Source: Vibrio ishigakensis
Lineage (GTDB): Bacteria; Pseudomonadota; Gammaproteobacteria; Enterobacterales; Vibrionaceae
Direction of reading: 5' to 3'
Length of the DNA stretch: 64,000 nt
Assembly: GCF_024347675.1 (NCBI RefSeq)
Contig: NZ_AP024881.1
Coordinates: 372,001 to 436,000, forward strand
Shown: one piece after another, positions 38,749 to 50,100 of the stretch
Layout: each line of letters opens with the position of its first letter
How positions within the stretch are numbered: the first letter of the stretch is position 1
The notes under the pieces: model-generated
Seen by the model: the letters and a program-made list of their open reading frames with translations, nothing else
Databases searched by the model: none
What the model was told of the DNA's origin: nothing
Position numbers and translations under genes: made by a program

Positions 38749-41700
38749 ATGCCAAAACGTAATGACTTAAAAAGCATTCTAATTCTAGGTGCTGGCCCGA
38801 TCGTTATCGGTCAGGCGTGTGAGTTTGACTACTCTGGTGCGCAAGCGTGTAAAGCACTTCGCGAAGAAGGCTACCGAGTAATCCTGGTTAACTCAAACCC
38901 AGCGACTATCATGACTGACCCAGAAATGGCTGATGCAACATACATCGAGCCAATCCACTGGGAAGTAGTTCGCAAAATCATTGAGAAAGAGCGTCCCGAT
39001 GCAGTACTACCTACTATGGGTGGTCAGACTGCACTTAACTGTGCTCTGGACCTAGAGAAGCACGGCGTGCTTGAAGAGTTCGGCGTAGAAATGATCGGTG
39101 CAACTGCAGATGCTATCGATAAAGCAGAAGACCGTTCTCGCTTCGATAAGGCGATGAAGTCAATCGGACTTGAGTGTCCACGCGCTGACACAGCTAAAAC
39201 AATGGAAGAAGCATACGCTGTACTAGATATGGTTGGCTTCCCATGTATCATCCGTCCTTCATTTACTATGGGTGGTACCGGTGGCGGTATCGCGTATAAC
39301 AAAGAAGAGTTCGAAGAGATCTGTCGCCGTGGTCTGGACCTGTCTCCAACTAACGAGCTTCTAATCGATGAATCACTGATCGGTTGGAAAGAGTACGAGA
39401 TGGAAGTAGTTCGCGACAAAGCGGATAACTGCATCATCGTATGTTCTATCGAAAACTTCGACCCTATGGGTATCCACACTGGTGACTCAATCACTGTAGC
39501 GCCTGCACAGACGCTAACAGACAAAGAGTACCAGCTAATGCGTAACGCATCTCTAGCGGTACTGCGTGAGATCGGTGTAGAAACAGGTGGTTCAAACGTA
39601 CAGTTTGGTATCAACCCGAAAGATGGCCGTATGGTTATCATCGAGATGAACCCACGTGTATCTCGTTCTTCTGCTCTGGCTTCTAAAGCAACTGGTTTCC
39701 CAATCGCTAAGATTGCAGCGAAACTAGCGGTAGGCTTTACCCTAGATGAGCTACAAAACGACATCACTGGCGGCGCAACTCCAGCATCGTTCGAACCTAC
39801 TATCGACTACGTAGTAACTAAGATCCCTCGCTTCAACTTTGAGAAGTTTGCAGGTGCTAACGACCGTCTGACTACTCAGATGAAGTCTGTTGGTGAGGTT
39901 ATGGCTATCGGTCGTAACCAACAAGAATCGCTACAAAAAGCGCTACGTGGTTTAGAAGTTGGTGCTAACGGCTTCGATCCTATGGTTGACCTAGACGCTC
40001 CAGACGCACTTACTAAGATCCGTCACGAGCTGAAAGACGCGGGTGCAGAGCGTATCTGGTACATCGCGGATGCATTCCGTGCAGGTATGTCTGTAGATGG
40101 CGTATTCAATCTAACTGCTATCGACCGCTGGTTCCTAGTTCAAATCGAAGAGCTAATTAAGCTTGAGGAGCAGGTTAAAGCTGGCGGTTTCGCAGGCCTT
40201 AACCAAGACACATTGCGCATCATGAAGCGCAAAGGCTTCTCTGATGCTCGTCTATCTGACCTACTAGGTGTTTCTGAAAGCGAAATCCGTCGCCTACGCG
40301 ACCAGTACGATATCCACCCTGTTTACAAGCGTGTTGATACCTGTGCTGCTGAGTTCTCTTCAGACACGGCTTACATGTACTCGTCTTACGATGAAGAGTG
40401 TGAAGCTAACCCGACTGACAAAGACAAGATCATGGTTCTTGGCGGCGGTCCAAACCGTATCGGTCAAGGTATCGAGTTCGACTACTGCTGTGTTCACGCA
40501 TCTCTAGCGCTACGTGAAGACGGCTATGAAACCATCATGGTTAACTGTAACCCTGAAACGGTTTCTACTGACTACGACACATCAGATCGTCTGTACTTTG
40601 AGCCTGTAACCCTAGAAGACGTGCTTTCAATCGTTCGCGTTGAGAAGCCAAAAGGCGTTATCGTTCAGTACGGTGGTCAGACTCCACTTAAACTAGCTCG
40701 TGCACTTGAAGCAGCAGGCGTGCCAATCATCGGTACTAGCCCAGATGCAATCGACCGTGCAGAAGACCGTGAGCGTTTTCAGGTTGCTGTTGACCGTCTT
40801 GGCCTACTTCAGCCAGAGAACGCAACTGTAACCACTATGGACCAAGCGGTTGAGAAGTCTAAAGAAATTGGCTTCCCACTGGTTGTTCGTCCTTCATACG
40901 TACTTGGTGGTCGTGCGATGGAAATCGTATACGACGAGCAAGACCTACGCCGCTACTTCAACGAAGCAGTAAGCGTATCTAATGAATCTCCAGTTCTTCT
41001 GGACCGCTTCCTAGATGACGCAACTGAGGTTGATATCGATGCTATCTGTGACGGTGAGCGCGTAGTAATCGGCGGCATCATGGAGCACATCGAGCAAGCG
41101 GGTGTTCACTCAGGTGACTCAGCGTGTTCTCTACCGGCTTACACCCTAAGTCAAGAGATCCAAGACACCATGCGTGAGCAAGTAGAAAAGCTAGCGTTTG
41201 AACTAGGTGTTCGCGGTCTAATGAATACTCAGTTCGCAGTTAAAGACAACGAGGTTTACCTAATCGAGGTTAACCCACGTGCTGCACGTACTGTGCCTTT
41301 CGTATCTAAGGCAACAGGTGCACCACTTGCGAAAATCGCTGCACGCGTAATGGCGGGTCAATCTCTTGAGTCTCAAGGCTTCACTAAAGAGATCATCCCA
41401 CCTTACTATTCAGTGAAAGAAGTTGTTCTACCATTCAACAAGTTCCCTGGTGTTGACCCACTATTGGGCCCTGAAATGCGCTCAACAGGTGAGGTTATGG
41501 GTGTAGGTGCAACCTTCGCTGAAGCATTCGCTAAAGCTGAGCTTGGTTGTGGCAAGATCTACCCAGAAGGTGGCCGTGCACTTTTATCTGTTCGTGAAGG
41601 CGACAAGCAACGCGTTGTGGACCTAGCATCTAAGATGATCAAGCTTGGTTATCAGCTAGACGCTACTCACGGCACTGCGGTAATCCTAGGTGAAGCAGGC

Positions 41701-41979
41701 ATTAACCCACGTCTAGTAAACAAGGTACACGAGGGTCGTCCTCATATCCTTGACCGTATCAAGAACAACGAGTACACCTACATCGTAAACACGGCTGCTG
41801 GTCGTCAAGCGATTGAAGACTCTAAAGTTCTTCGTCGCGGTGCACTGGGTGAGAAGGTGAACTACACCACAACGCTAAACGCAGCGTTTGCAGCTTGTAT
41901 GTCTCATACTGCTGATGCGAAAAGCAGCGTGACTTCAGTTCAAGAGCTGCACGCAAAAGTGAAATCAAGCCTAGCTTAA
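38749..41979 (+). CDS. carB: Carbamoyl-phosphate synthase large subunit CarB
   Basis: CarB makes carbamoyl phosphate from bicarbonate, ammonia and two ATP. The 1076-residue product is close to E. coli (1073) and has the two homologous ATP-grasp halves (about residues 1-400 and 550-935). Each opens with a pre-ATP-grasp segment ([10 protein letters not shown] and [10 protein letters not shown]). The oligomerisation domain lies between them and the C-terminal allosteric MGS-like domain after about 936. It is co-transcribed with carA. Confidence 0.98.
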   Translation: MPKRNDLKSILILGAGPIVIGQACEFDYSGAQACKALREEGYRVILVNSNPATIMTDPEMADATYIEPIHWEVVRKIIEKERPDAVLPTMGGQTALNCALDLEKHGVLEEFGVEMIGATADAIDKAEDRSRFDKAMKSIGLECPRADTAKTMEEAYAVLDMVGFPCIIRPSFTMGGTGGGIAYNKEEFEEICRRGLDLSPTNELLIDESLIGWKEYEMEVVRDKADNCIIVCSIENFDPMGIHTGDSITVAPAQTLTDKEYQLMRNASLAVLREIGVETGGSNVQFGINPKDGRMVIIEMNPRVSRSSALASKATGFPIAKIAAKLAVGFTLDELQNDITGGATPASFEPTIDYVVTKIPRFNFEKFAGANDRLTTQMKSVGEVMAIGRNQQESLQKALRGLEVGANGFDPMVDLDAPDALTKIRHELKDAGAERIWYIADAFRAGMSVDGVFNLTAIDRWFLVQIEELIKLEEQVKAGGFAGLNQDTLRIMKRKGFSDARLSDLLGVSESEIRRLRDQYDIHPVYKRVDTCAAEFSSDTAYMYSSYDEECEANPTDKDKIMVLGGGPNRIGQGIEFDYCCVHASLALREDGYETIMVNCNPETVSTDYDTSDRLYFEPVTLEDVLSIVRVEKPKGVIVQYGGQTPLKLARALEAAGVPIIGTSPDAIDRAEDRERFQVAVDRLGLLQPENATVTTMDQAVEKSKEIGFPLVVRPSYVLGGRAMEIVYDEQDLRRYFNEAVSVSNESPVLLDRFLDDATEVDIDAICDGERVVIGGIMEHIEQAGVHSGDSACSLPAYTLSQEIQDTMREQVEKLAFELGVRGLMNTQFAVKDNEVYLIEVNPRAARTVPFVSKATGAPLAKIAARVMAGQSLESQGFTKEIIPPYYSVKEVVLPFNKFPGVDPLLGPEMRSTGEVMGVGATFAEAFAKAELGCGKIYPEGGRALLSVREGDKQRVVDLASKMIKLGYQLDATHGTAVILGEAGINPRLVNKVHEGRPHILDRIKNNEYTYIVNTAAGRQAIEDSKVLRRGALGEKVNYTTTLNAAFAACMSHTADAKSSVTSVQELHAKVKSSLA

Positions 41980-42013
41980 TTCACTGGTACAACTTTTAAA
42001 AAAATAATAACTA

Positions 42014-42074
42014 GTGGAGCAACTTGCTCCACATAGACAACCTCATTGCCCGCTATGTTAGCGGGCTTTTTTTC
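42014..42074 (+). terminator. Terminator of carAB with a second hairpin before it
   Basis: An upstream hairpin (42014-42020 with 42026-42032) is followed by a strong terminator, GCCCGCTA (42048-42055) with TAGCGGGC (42059-42066), and seven T residues. Confidence 0.8.
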
Positions 42075-42207
42075 GTCTGAAGAAAGCCAAATGTAACTGA
42101 TGAAAATATGGAATAGGTTAATATCCAAGCTTTCCCTTTAGCCACACCTATAGGGGTGCTATTGTTCGCCCTCTTATTTGGTTTTATTGCACACAGGAAG
42201 TACAAGT

Positions 42208-42990
42208 TTGGAGTTTAGTCTCGAGGTGCTCACCTTTTTATTCTTTGTCGCAAGCCTAGCGGGTTTTATTGACGCTATGGCGGGCGGTGGTGGTCTGTTG
42301 ACGGTTCCTGCATTGTTGGCGGCGGGTGTACCTCCTACACAAGCCCTTGCGACCAATAAACTGCAGAGCTCATTCGGCAGTTTTTCAGCGAGTTTGTACT
42401 TTATTCGTAATGGTCTAGTCAGCCTGAAAGAGATGCGCCTTGCGATATTCTTCACCTTTATCGGAGCTGCAATAGGTGCTGAGGCGGTACAGTTTATCGA
42501 CGCCTCTATATTGACTAGTCTGATCCCAGTACTGCTAATCCTGATCTCTCTGTATTTCTTGCTTGCACCACCAACGCGTGAGTCTTCTCACGGCAAACAG
42601 AAGATCTCAGATGCCATGTTTGCGCTCACTGTAGGTGGAAGTGTTGGCTTCTATGATGGCTTCTTCGGCCCTGGCACTGGCTCTATCTTTACCGTTTGCT
42701 TTGTGGCGATTGGACATTTCTCACTGGTGGATGCAACCGCGCGTACCAAGGTGCTGAACTTCACTTCCAACTTTGCAGCGCTGACCTTTTTTATCATCGC
42801 AGGTCTGCCTATCTGGGAGATAGGTTTAGTGATGGCTGTCGGCGGCTTTATTGGCGCTAGATTAGGGGCGAAAGTGGTGATAAGCAAAGGGCAAAAATGG
42901 ATTCGCCCTATGGTGATTGTGATGTCTATGGTGATGGCAGGTAAGCTGCTTTGGGAACAACATCAGCAATGGTTTGTATCATTCTTCTGA
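42208..42990 (+). CDS. TSUP family transporter (TauE/SafE, YfcA-like)
   Basis: This is a predicted inner-membrane permease of the TSUP family, whose members export or import sulfur-containing or organic anions. The substrate is unknown here. The 260-residue product has about eight membrane helices in two halves, each with a family motif: GFIDAMAGGGGLLTVPAL near residue 20 and GFYDGFFGPGTGS near 150. It resembles E. coli YfcA throughout. The start is TTG at 42208, with AGGAAG seven bases upstream. The frame is open to a TTG at 42178 that lacks such a site. Its last 65 bases overlap the end of the LysR-type gene on the other strand. Confidence 0.88.
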   Translation: MEFSLEVLTFLFFVASLAGFIDAMAGGGGLLTVPALLAAGVPPTQALATNKLQSSFGSFSASLYFIRNGLVSLKEMRLAIFFTFIGAAIGAEAVQFIDASILTSLIPVLLILISLYFLLAPPTRESSHGKQKISDAMFALTVGGSVGFYDGFFGPGTGSIFTVCFVAIGHFSLVDATARTKVLNFTSNFAALTFFIIAGLPIWEIGLVMAVGGFIGARLGAKVVISKGQKWIRPMVIVMSMVMAGKLLWEQHQQWFVSFF

Positions 42991-43786
42991 CCCGTTCGCT
43001 CTTTTCGCTACTCACTCGAACACAGACATAGATAGGTCTGTACAGGTGATTCAGTTCTTCGAATCGATAGGCATAGTCTTCTGATATAGAGAGAGCTTTG
43101 ACAATTGAGTAGGGAACCAGAGCAGGGGCGAGTCCGCCAAGGGCAAGCTGAGCGGCTGCAGTGTAGGAGTCCATCTCCATAGCGGGCGCAATACCTATCT
43201 TGCTCAGTTGTGGTCTTTGATAGCTATTGGCTGGGTTAGAAAGGTCATTGCAGATAAGGGTGTCGGGCAGTGTATCTAGCTTTTCTTTGCTAACCACATA
43301 GAAGGGTTCATCTAGTAGATGATAGACTTTCAAACCATGGTGCGCAGGCAGAAAGCCGGCACACAGACCTATAGTCGCTCTTCCTGATTGCACATTCTCT
43401 ACTATGCGTGGAGTGTGGTTGGTGCTGATGGTAAAGCTGCTTTCCACCTGCTTAAGCTCAGTGATTTTTTCACTCAGATAACCAGCTATCAGGGTTTCAG
43501 AGCAGTCCATAGTGATAGGTGTGTGTTCTGAGATGTTCTGTTGATCAAATATCCTCCCTTGTAACTCAAGAAAGCTAGGGCCTATGTTCTCTATCAAACG
43601 CTCCGCATCGGCAGTGAGTTTGATCTGCCTACCATCGGGTTCAACTAACTTTTTGTTAAGACGCTTTTCAAGGTTCGAGATACGCTTACTCACCGCAGAT
43701 TGACTGATGTAGAGTTGCGAGCCTGCCTTACTCATGGTCTTATGCTTGCTAAGAACGATTAGGGTTTCGATGCCTTCCAGTAGCAT
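42926..43786 (-). CDS. LysR-family transcriptional regulator
   Basis: This is a LysR-type regulator with an N-terminal winged helix-turn-helix (about residues 4-62; MSKAGSQLYISQSAVSKRI is the recognition part) and a C-terminal ligand-binding domain (about 90-280). The 286-residue length is typical. It is convergent with the TSUP transporter gene, with a 65-base overlap of the coding ends. It may control that transporter, but LysR targets are more often divergent, so the target is unknown. The ligand cannot be told from sequence. Confidence 0.88.
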   Translation of the reverse strand: MLLEGIETLIVLSKHKTMSKAGSQLYISQSAVSKRISNLEKRLNKKLVEPDGRQIKLTADAERLIENIGPSFLELQGRIFDQQNISEHTPITMDCSETLIAGYLSEKITELKQVESSFTISTNHTPRIVENVQSGRATIGLCAGFLPAHHGLKVYHLLDEPFYVVSKEKLDTLPDTLICNDLSNPANSYQRPQLSKIGIAPAMEMDSYTAAAQLALGGLAPALVPYSIVKALSISEDYAYRFEELNHLYRPIYVCVRVSSEKSERVRRMIQTIADVVPKAAYLPSP

Positions 43787-43838
43787 AGTAGGTATGAAAT
43801 TTAGGAATCAGTTCTCTCAAGTTAGATGATCTCGAGGC

Positions 43839-43866
43839 AAAAGAAAAGGCATCCGAGGATGCCTTT
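43839..43866 (-). terminator. Terminator of mtnN-yadS
   Basis: On the minus strand a nine-bp stem (43858-43866 with 43845-43853) is followed by a T-rich run (the A-rich plus-strand bases 43839-43847). Confidence 0.75.
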
Positions 43867-43870
43867 CTAG

Positions 43871-44488
43871 CTATGTTTTCTTGGGTGCAAAGGTTGGCAA
43901 TGAGAGGTGCCAACGTATCGCTGCTAGCCTGATAGTTAGGGTTACGAATATACCGCCGAGCATGGCATTGTTGGTGCCAAGGCCTAGAGATAGCAGAGAT
44001 GTATGCACAACACCACCTGCGATACAGGCAGTCGCATATACCTCACTTCGAAGTACCATAGGGATCTCTCGAGCTAGGATGTCACGTATGATACCGCCAC
44101 CACAACCGGTTAATACGCCCATCATCACCGCGATAAGATAAGAGTCTTGATAGGTGAGAGCCTTCTCCACACCAATCCCCACAAAGGCCGCAAGACCGAT
44201 AGCATCGCACACTGGCAGGACATACCAAGGGATGCGCTTAGGTCGACGAACGATCAGCATGGTAGCCAAGCTAGTGAGTATGATCACCCAGATATAGCTG
44301 GTATCACCTATCCAAAAAACAGGTGTCGCGCCTATCATCATGTCGCGAATGGTGCCGCCACCGATAGCAGTTACCGAGGCAAGCACTAGCACGCCAAACG
44401 GGTCCATTCTCAGGCGTCCTGCAAGCAGTACCCCTGAGATGGCAAAGATGGCTGTACCAAAAAGGTCTATAAAATAGAGTAGGCTCAT
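43871..44488 (-). CDS. yadS: TRIC cation channel family protein (YadS, UPF0126)
   Basis: This is an inner-membrane protein of the UPF0126/TRIC family, related to trimeric intracellular cation channels. The 205-residue product has six to seven membrane helices and the two repeat signatures GGGTIRD (43-49) and GGGIIRD (130-136), which show the internal duplication. Its start overlaps the mtnN stop by four bases (ATGA), so the two are coupled. In E. coli btuF lies between them, but it is missing here. Channel activity is a family inference. Confidence 0.88.
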   Translation of the reverse strand: MSLLYFIDLFGTAIFAISGVLLAGRLRMDPFGVLVLASVTAIGGGTIRDMMIGATPVFWIGDTSYIWVIILTSLATMLIVRRPKRIPWYVLPVCDAIGLAAFVGIGVEKALTYQDSYLIAVMMGVLTGCGGGIIRDILAREIPMVLRSEVYATACIAGGVVHTSLLSLGLGTNNAMLGGIFVTLTIRLAAIRWHLSLPTFAPKKT

Positions 44489-45177
44489 CGTTTAGCAATC
44501 AGATCAAGCATGTTAAATACCATCTCCGATGAGCTTTTTGCTGCCAGTGGAAGGAACTCTTCAAAGCTCATTGGTGATTCTTTATCTGCCACATCAGAGA
44601 TAGCACGTACTACTACGAAAGGTACCTTGAACTGGTGACAAGTCTGCGCGATAGCCGATGCTTCCATCTCAACAGCGATAACGCTTGGGAAGTCGCGACG
44701 GATACGGGCCTGTGCTTCTGGAGTACATACAAAGGTATCGCCAGTACAGATAAGACCGCGAACTGCGTGTTGACCAGTCAGTGCTTTCTCTGCCAATTCG
44801 ATAAGTTCTTTATCAGCAATGAAGGCCGCTGGTTGACCTGCCATTTGACCAATTTCATAACCAAATGCAGTTACTTCAGCATCATGATGGCGAACTTCAG
44901 TAGAGATGATTACATCACCTAGGTTCAAGCTAGAATCGAAGCCACCTGCAGAGCCAGTGTTGATCACAACATCAGGTTGGAAATCACTGATAAGAAGTGT
45001 GGTACCTACAGAGGCGGCTACCTTGCCGATACCCGATTGCAGAAGGACAACCTCAACGCCATTGATCTGGCCGGTGAAAAAGGTGCAGCCACCTTTTTGT
45101 TGTTCAACAAGGTTGGAAATAGACTGTTTTAGGATGGAAACCTCTTGCTCCATCGCGCCGATAATTCCGACTTTCAT
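44485..45177 (-). CDS. mtnN: 5'-methylthioadenosine/S-adenosylhomocysteine nucleosidase MtnN
   Basis: MtnN (Pfs) cleaves adenine from 5'-methylthioadenosine and S-adenosylhomocysteine, which are methylation, polyamine and autoinducer by-products, and supplies the substrate of LuxS. The 230-residue product matches E. coli (232). Glu12 (IGAMEQE), the Glu in [10 protein letters not shown] and the Asp in AISDVAD are the conserved catalytic or ribose-binding residues. It is followed by yadS in a coupled arrangement. Confidence 0.95.
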   Translation of the reverse strand: MKVGIIGAMEQEVSILKQSISNLVEQQKGGCTFFTGQINGVEVVLLQSGIGKVAASVGTTLLISDFQPDVVINTGSAGGFDSSLNLGDVIISTEVRHHDAEVTAFGYEIGQMAGQPAAFIADKELIELAEKALTGQHAVRGLICTGDTFVCTPEAQARIRRDFPSVIAVEMEASAIAQTCHQFKVPFVVVRAISDVADKESPMSFEEFLPLAAKSSSEMVFNMLDLIAKR

Positions 45178-45244
45178 GCAAATCTCGCTCTAGATAGATA
45201 ATTTTGAGCGAGATTCGCATACAGCTAAAAAATATACAAGAGGT

Positions 45245-45676
45245 TTATGGGTTAATTTGGTTGGCTTCTAGCAGTGCTTTTCTGAGCTTGTCCGCACGTT
45301 CTCGATTCACCCCAAAATCCGAGTGTCCAGTGCGAGATTCCGAGCGCACGATAAGCTTACCATCTTGGATCCTGAGCTCGAGATCATCGACGAACCTAAA
45401 GATGCGACTGGTGTATTCAATGCGCAGATAGTCACTCTCTTTTACCGCGGTTTTAGCGCGTCCTAAACTCAGCGCAGCCTGTTCGATACCATCGATACTC
45501 GACTCTTTGGTGAGGGAATATGGAGCCAGCGAATGTTTCTCTCTGTCATCTTGAGTAGAGACACAATTAGGTTTATCGCCACATGGGTTAAGGGATCTGT
45601 CTTGCATCTGGATATCTCCACTACTGCAGGCCGTGCTGAGCACGGCCAAGCTAGCGATTGTTAAGGCTTTCTTCAT
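45245..45676 (-). CDS. DUF1499 family lipoprotein
   Basis: This is a small predicted lipoprotein of unknown function. The 143-residue product has a lipoprotein signal with lipobox LSTAC (Cys17). The DUF1499 motifs follow: CGDKPNCVST near residues 32-41, LRIEYTSRIFRFVDDLEL in the middle, and RSESRTGHSDFGVNRER near the end. The start lies four bases after the gltD stop on the same strand, so it is probably the third gene of that glutamate synthase operon. No functional link to glutamate metabolism is known to me. Confidence 0.8.
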   Translation of the reverse strand: MKKALTIASLAVLSTACSSGDIQMQDRSLNPCGDKPNCVSTQDDREKHSLAPYSLTKESSIDGIEQAALSLGRAKTAVKESDYLRIEYTSRIFRFVDDLELRIQDGKLIVRSESRTGHSDFGVNRERADKLRKALLEANQINP

Positions 45677-45680
45677 TCAA

Positions 45681-47105
<1,425 letters not shown>

Positions 47106-47115
47106 TTACCCACAA

Positions 47116-50100
47116 TTATTGAGCTTGAACTCTAAGTTCAGCGGCGCTACGGCTTTGATGACCGAGCAAGGTATTGAGATCGGCTGCTTTTGGTTTTACC
47201 AGATAGAAGCGAGGGATCCACTGATCGAAGTTAGCTAAGATCGACTCTGCGTGGCTCGATCCCGTCTGATCTAAGTGTTCCGCGATCAAACCGCGTAGAT
47301 GTTCTTGGTGGATCACTAGGTCTTCAAGGGAGATCGCCTCAACGGACTCCTCGTTTACTCGTCCCTGGAAGTCTTCATTGTGGTCGAACACATAAGCGAA
47401 GCCGCCAGTCATGCCCGCGCCGAAGTTCACCCCAGTTGCGCCCAGGATGGCTACGATACCGCCAGTCATGTATTCACAGGCGTTGTCACCCGCGCCTTCG
47501 ATAACGGCGATCGTGCCTGAGTTACGCACGGCAAAGCGCTCACCCGCACGGCCTGCAGCAAACAACTTACCGCCAGTTGCACCATACAAGCAGGTGTTAC
47601 CAATAATGGCGCCTTCTTGCGATTCAAATGCGCTACCCACGTGTGGCTTAATACAGATAGAACCGCCAGCCATACCTTTGCCCACATAGTCGTTGGCATC
47701 ACCAGTAAGGTTGATGTTCACCCCGCCAGCATTCCAAACCCCAAGGGACTGACCTGCTGTGCCGTTTAGATTCAGTGTGATTGGGCTCGCTGCCATACCG
47801 CCATTACCGTAGCGTTTAGCTATCTCTCCAGATAGGCTAGCGCCGATGGAGCGGTCAGTGTTTTTCACGTCATAGTAAAGGTTGAGGCTGTCGCGATTGA
47901 TCACCGCTTGCAGTGCATCAGTAACGATATGCTGGTTGAGCTCAGCGCCATCAAACGGCTTGTTTGGCTCGCTCCAGAACAATGGATGACCCATTGGTGA
48001 TACTGGCGCTTCCAAGATATCAGACAGGTCTAGCTTGCTTTGCTTAGCAGTAAAGCCTTCAACCGTTTCTAAAAGATCGGTACGACCGATAAGGTCGGTA
48101 AGCTTCTCGACGCCAAGCTCTGCCAGATAGCCACGTACTTCTTCGGCTAGGCCAGTGAAGTAGTTAATCACCATCTCAGGCAAGCCTTTAAAGTATTCGC
48201 GGCGTAATGTCTCATCCTGAGTCGCTACACCGGTTGCGCAGTTGTTGAGGTGACAGATACGCAGGAATTTACATCCCATTGCCACCATAGGCGCCGTACC
48301 AAAGCCAAAGCTTTCAGCACCCAAGATAGCGCCTTTGACTACGTCTAGGCCGGTTTTCAGGCCACCATCAACCTGTAGGCGAATTTTATGGCGTAGGTTG
48401 TTAGCAACCAGAGCTTGCTGGGTTTCCGCAAGACCAAGTTCCCAAGGGCTACCTGCGTATTTCACCGAAGTTAACGGGCTCGCAGCAGTACCACCGTCAT
48501 AACCAGAGATGGTAATAAGGTCAGCATAGGCTTTAGCCACACCGGTGGCTATGGTGCCAACGCCAGGCTCAGAAACCAGTTTTACCGACACCATGGCACT
48601 TGGGTTGACCTGCTTAAGGTCAAAGATAAGCTGAGCCAAATCCTCGATAGAGTAGATATCGTGGTGTGGCGGTGGACTGATAAGGGTAACCCCTTGTACT
48701 GAGTGACGCAGACGAGCAATCTCGGCGGTAACTTTGTGCCCCGGTAGCTGACCACCTTCACCAGGCTTCGCCCCTTGGGCCACCTTGATCTGAAGCACAT
48801 CAGCATTGGTCAGATAGTGTGGGGTAACGCCAAAGCGTCCTGAAGCTACCTGTTTGATACGTGAGTTACGATTGGTGCCGAAACGAGCTGGGTCTTCCCC
48901 CCCTTCACCTGAATTTGAGTAACCACCAAGGTGGTTCATAGCTTGAGCCAGTGCTTGGTGCGCTTCTGGGCTCAAGGCGCCAATAGACATGGCTGCTGAG
49001 TCAAAGCGAGTAAATAGGTCCTTGCTCGGCTCTACCTGCTCAAGTGGTGTAGGGGTTTGTGCAGGTTTAAGCTTCATCAAATCGCGCAGTGTGGAAACTG
49101 GACGGTCATTGACCTGCTTAGCAAAAGATTGATAGTCGTGATGCTCACCGGTTTTCACTGCTGTTTGTAGCTGCTGTACTACATCTGGATTGTAGGTGTG
49201 GTACTCGCCGCCGTGGACGTATTTCAGCAAGCCACCGTGCTCGATGTCTTTGCGTTTAGTCCAGGCTTTGCGTGACAGGTTAAACAGATCTTGCTGGAAG
49301 TCACTAAAGTGTGCCCCCTGGATACGACTACTCACACCCTTAAAGCAGAGCTCGATAATATCCTGATGCAGGCCAACTGCTTCAAACAACTGGGAACAGC
49401 GATAGGAAGCGATAGTCGAGATGCCCATCTTGGACATGATCTTAAATAGACCTTTATCGATACCCTTGCGGTATTTGAGCATCACAGTGGCGTAGTTGCT
49501 ATCGATACCACCATTGTCTATCTGTTCACCCAAGGTTTCATAAGCCAGATATGGGTATACCGCGGTTGCACCGAAGCCAAATAGGACTGCAAACTGGTGA
49601 GGGTCTCGGGCTGTGGCTGTTTCTACTATGATGTTGGTATCACAGCGCAGTTGAGCCTCAACCAAACGATTTTGCACAGCACCCACGGCCATGGCCGCAG
49701 GGATAGGAAGTTTGCCTGTTTGTATATTTCTGTCCGATAGGACCACTAATACCAAGCCTTCCTCTACAGATTTCTCAACCTTGTTACATAGTTCAACAAT
49801 GGCATGCTCTAGGTCTTGCTCTTGCGGGTCGAAATTAAGGTCAAAGTACTCGTGCTTATAGTGCTTTTGGCTAAGCTCCATCAGTTGTCGCATATCTGAG
49901 TAGAGAAGTACTGGCGAGTCGAATGTGACACGATAGGCGTGCCCATCGGTCTCATTAAACACATTCATCTCTTGACCGACGCTGGTGGCAAGAGACATAA
50001 CGTGTTTCTCGCGCAATGGGTCGATAGGCGGGTTGGTTACCTGAGCGAATTTTTGACGGAAGTAGTCGGTTACTAGTCGCTCTTTTGATGAAAGCACCGC

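Noticed and set aside
39024-39767. A 247-codon open frame on the minus strand inside carB
   Set aside because: It lies wholly opposite the conserved ATP-grasp region of carB, has Ser/Arg-rich composition typical of reverse-frame shadows and no ribosome binding site.
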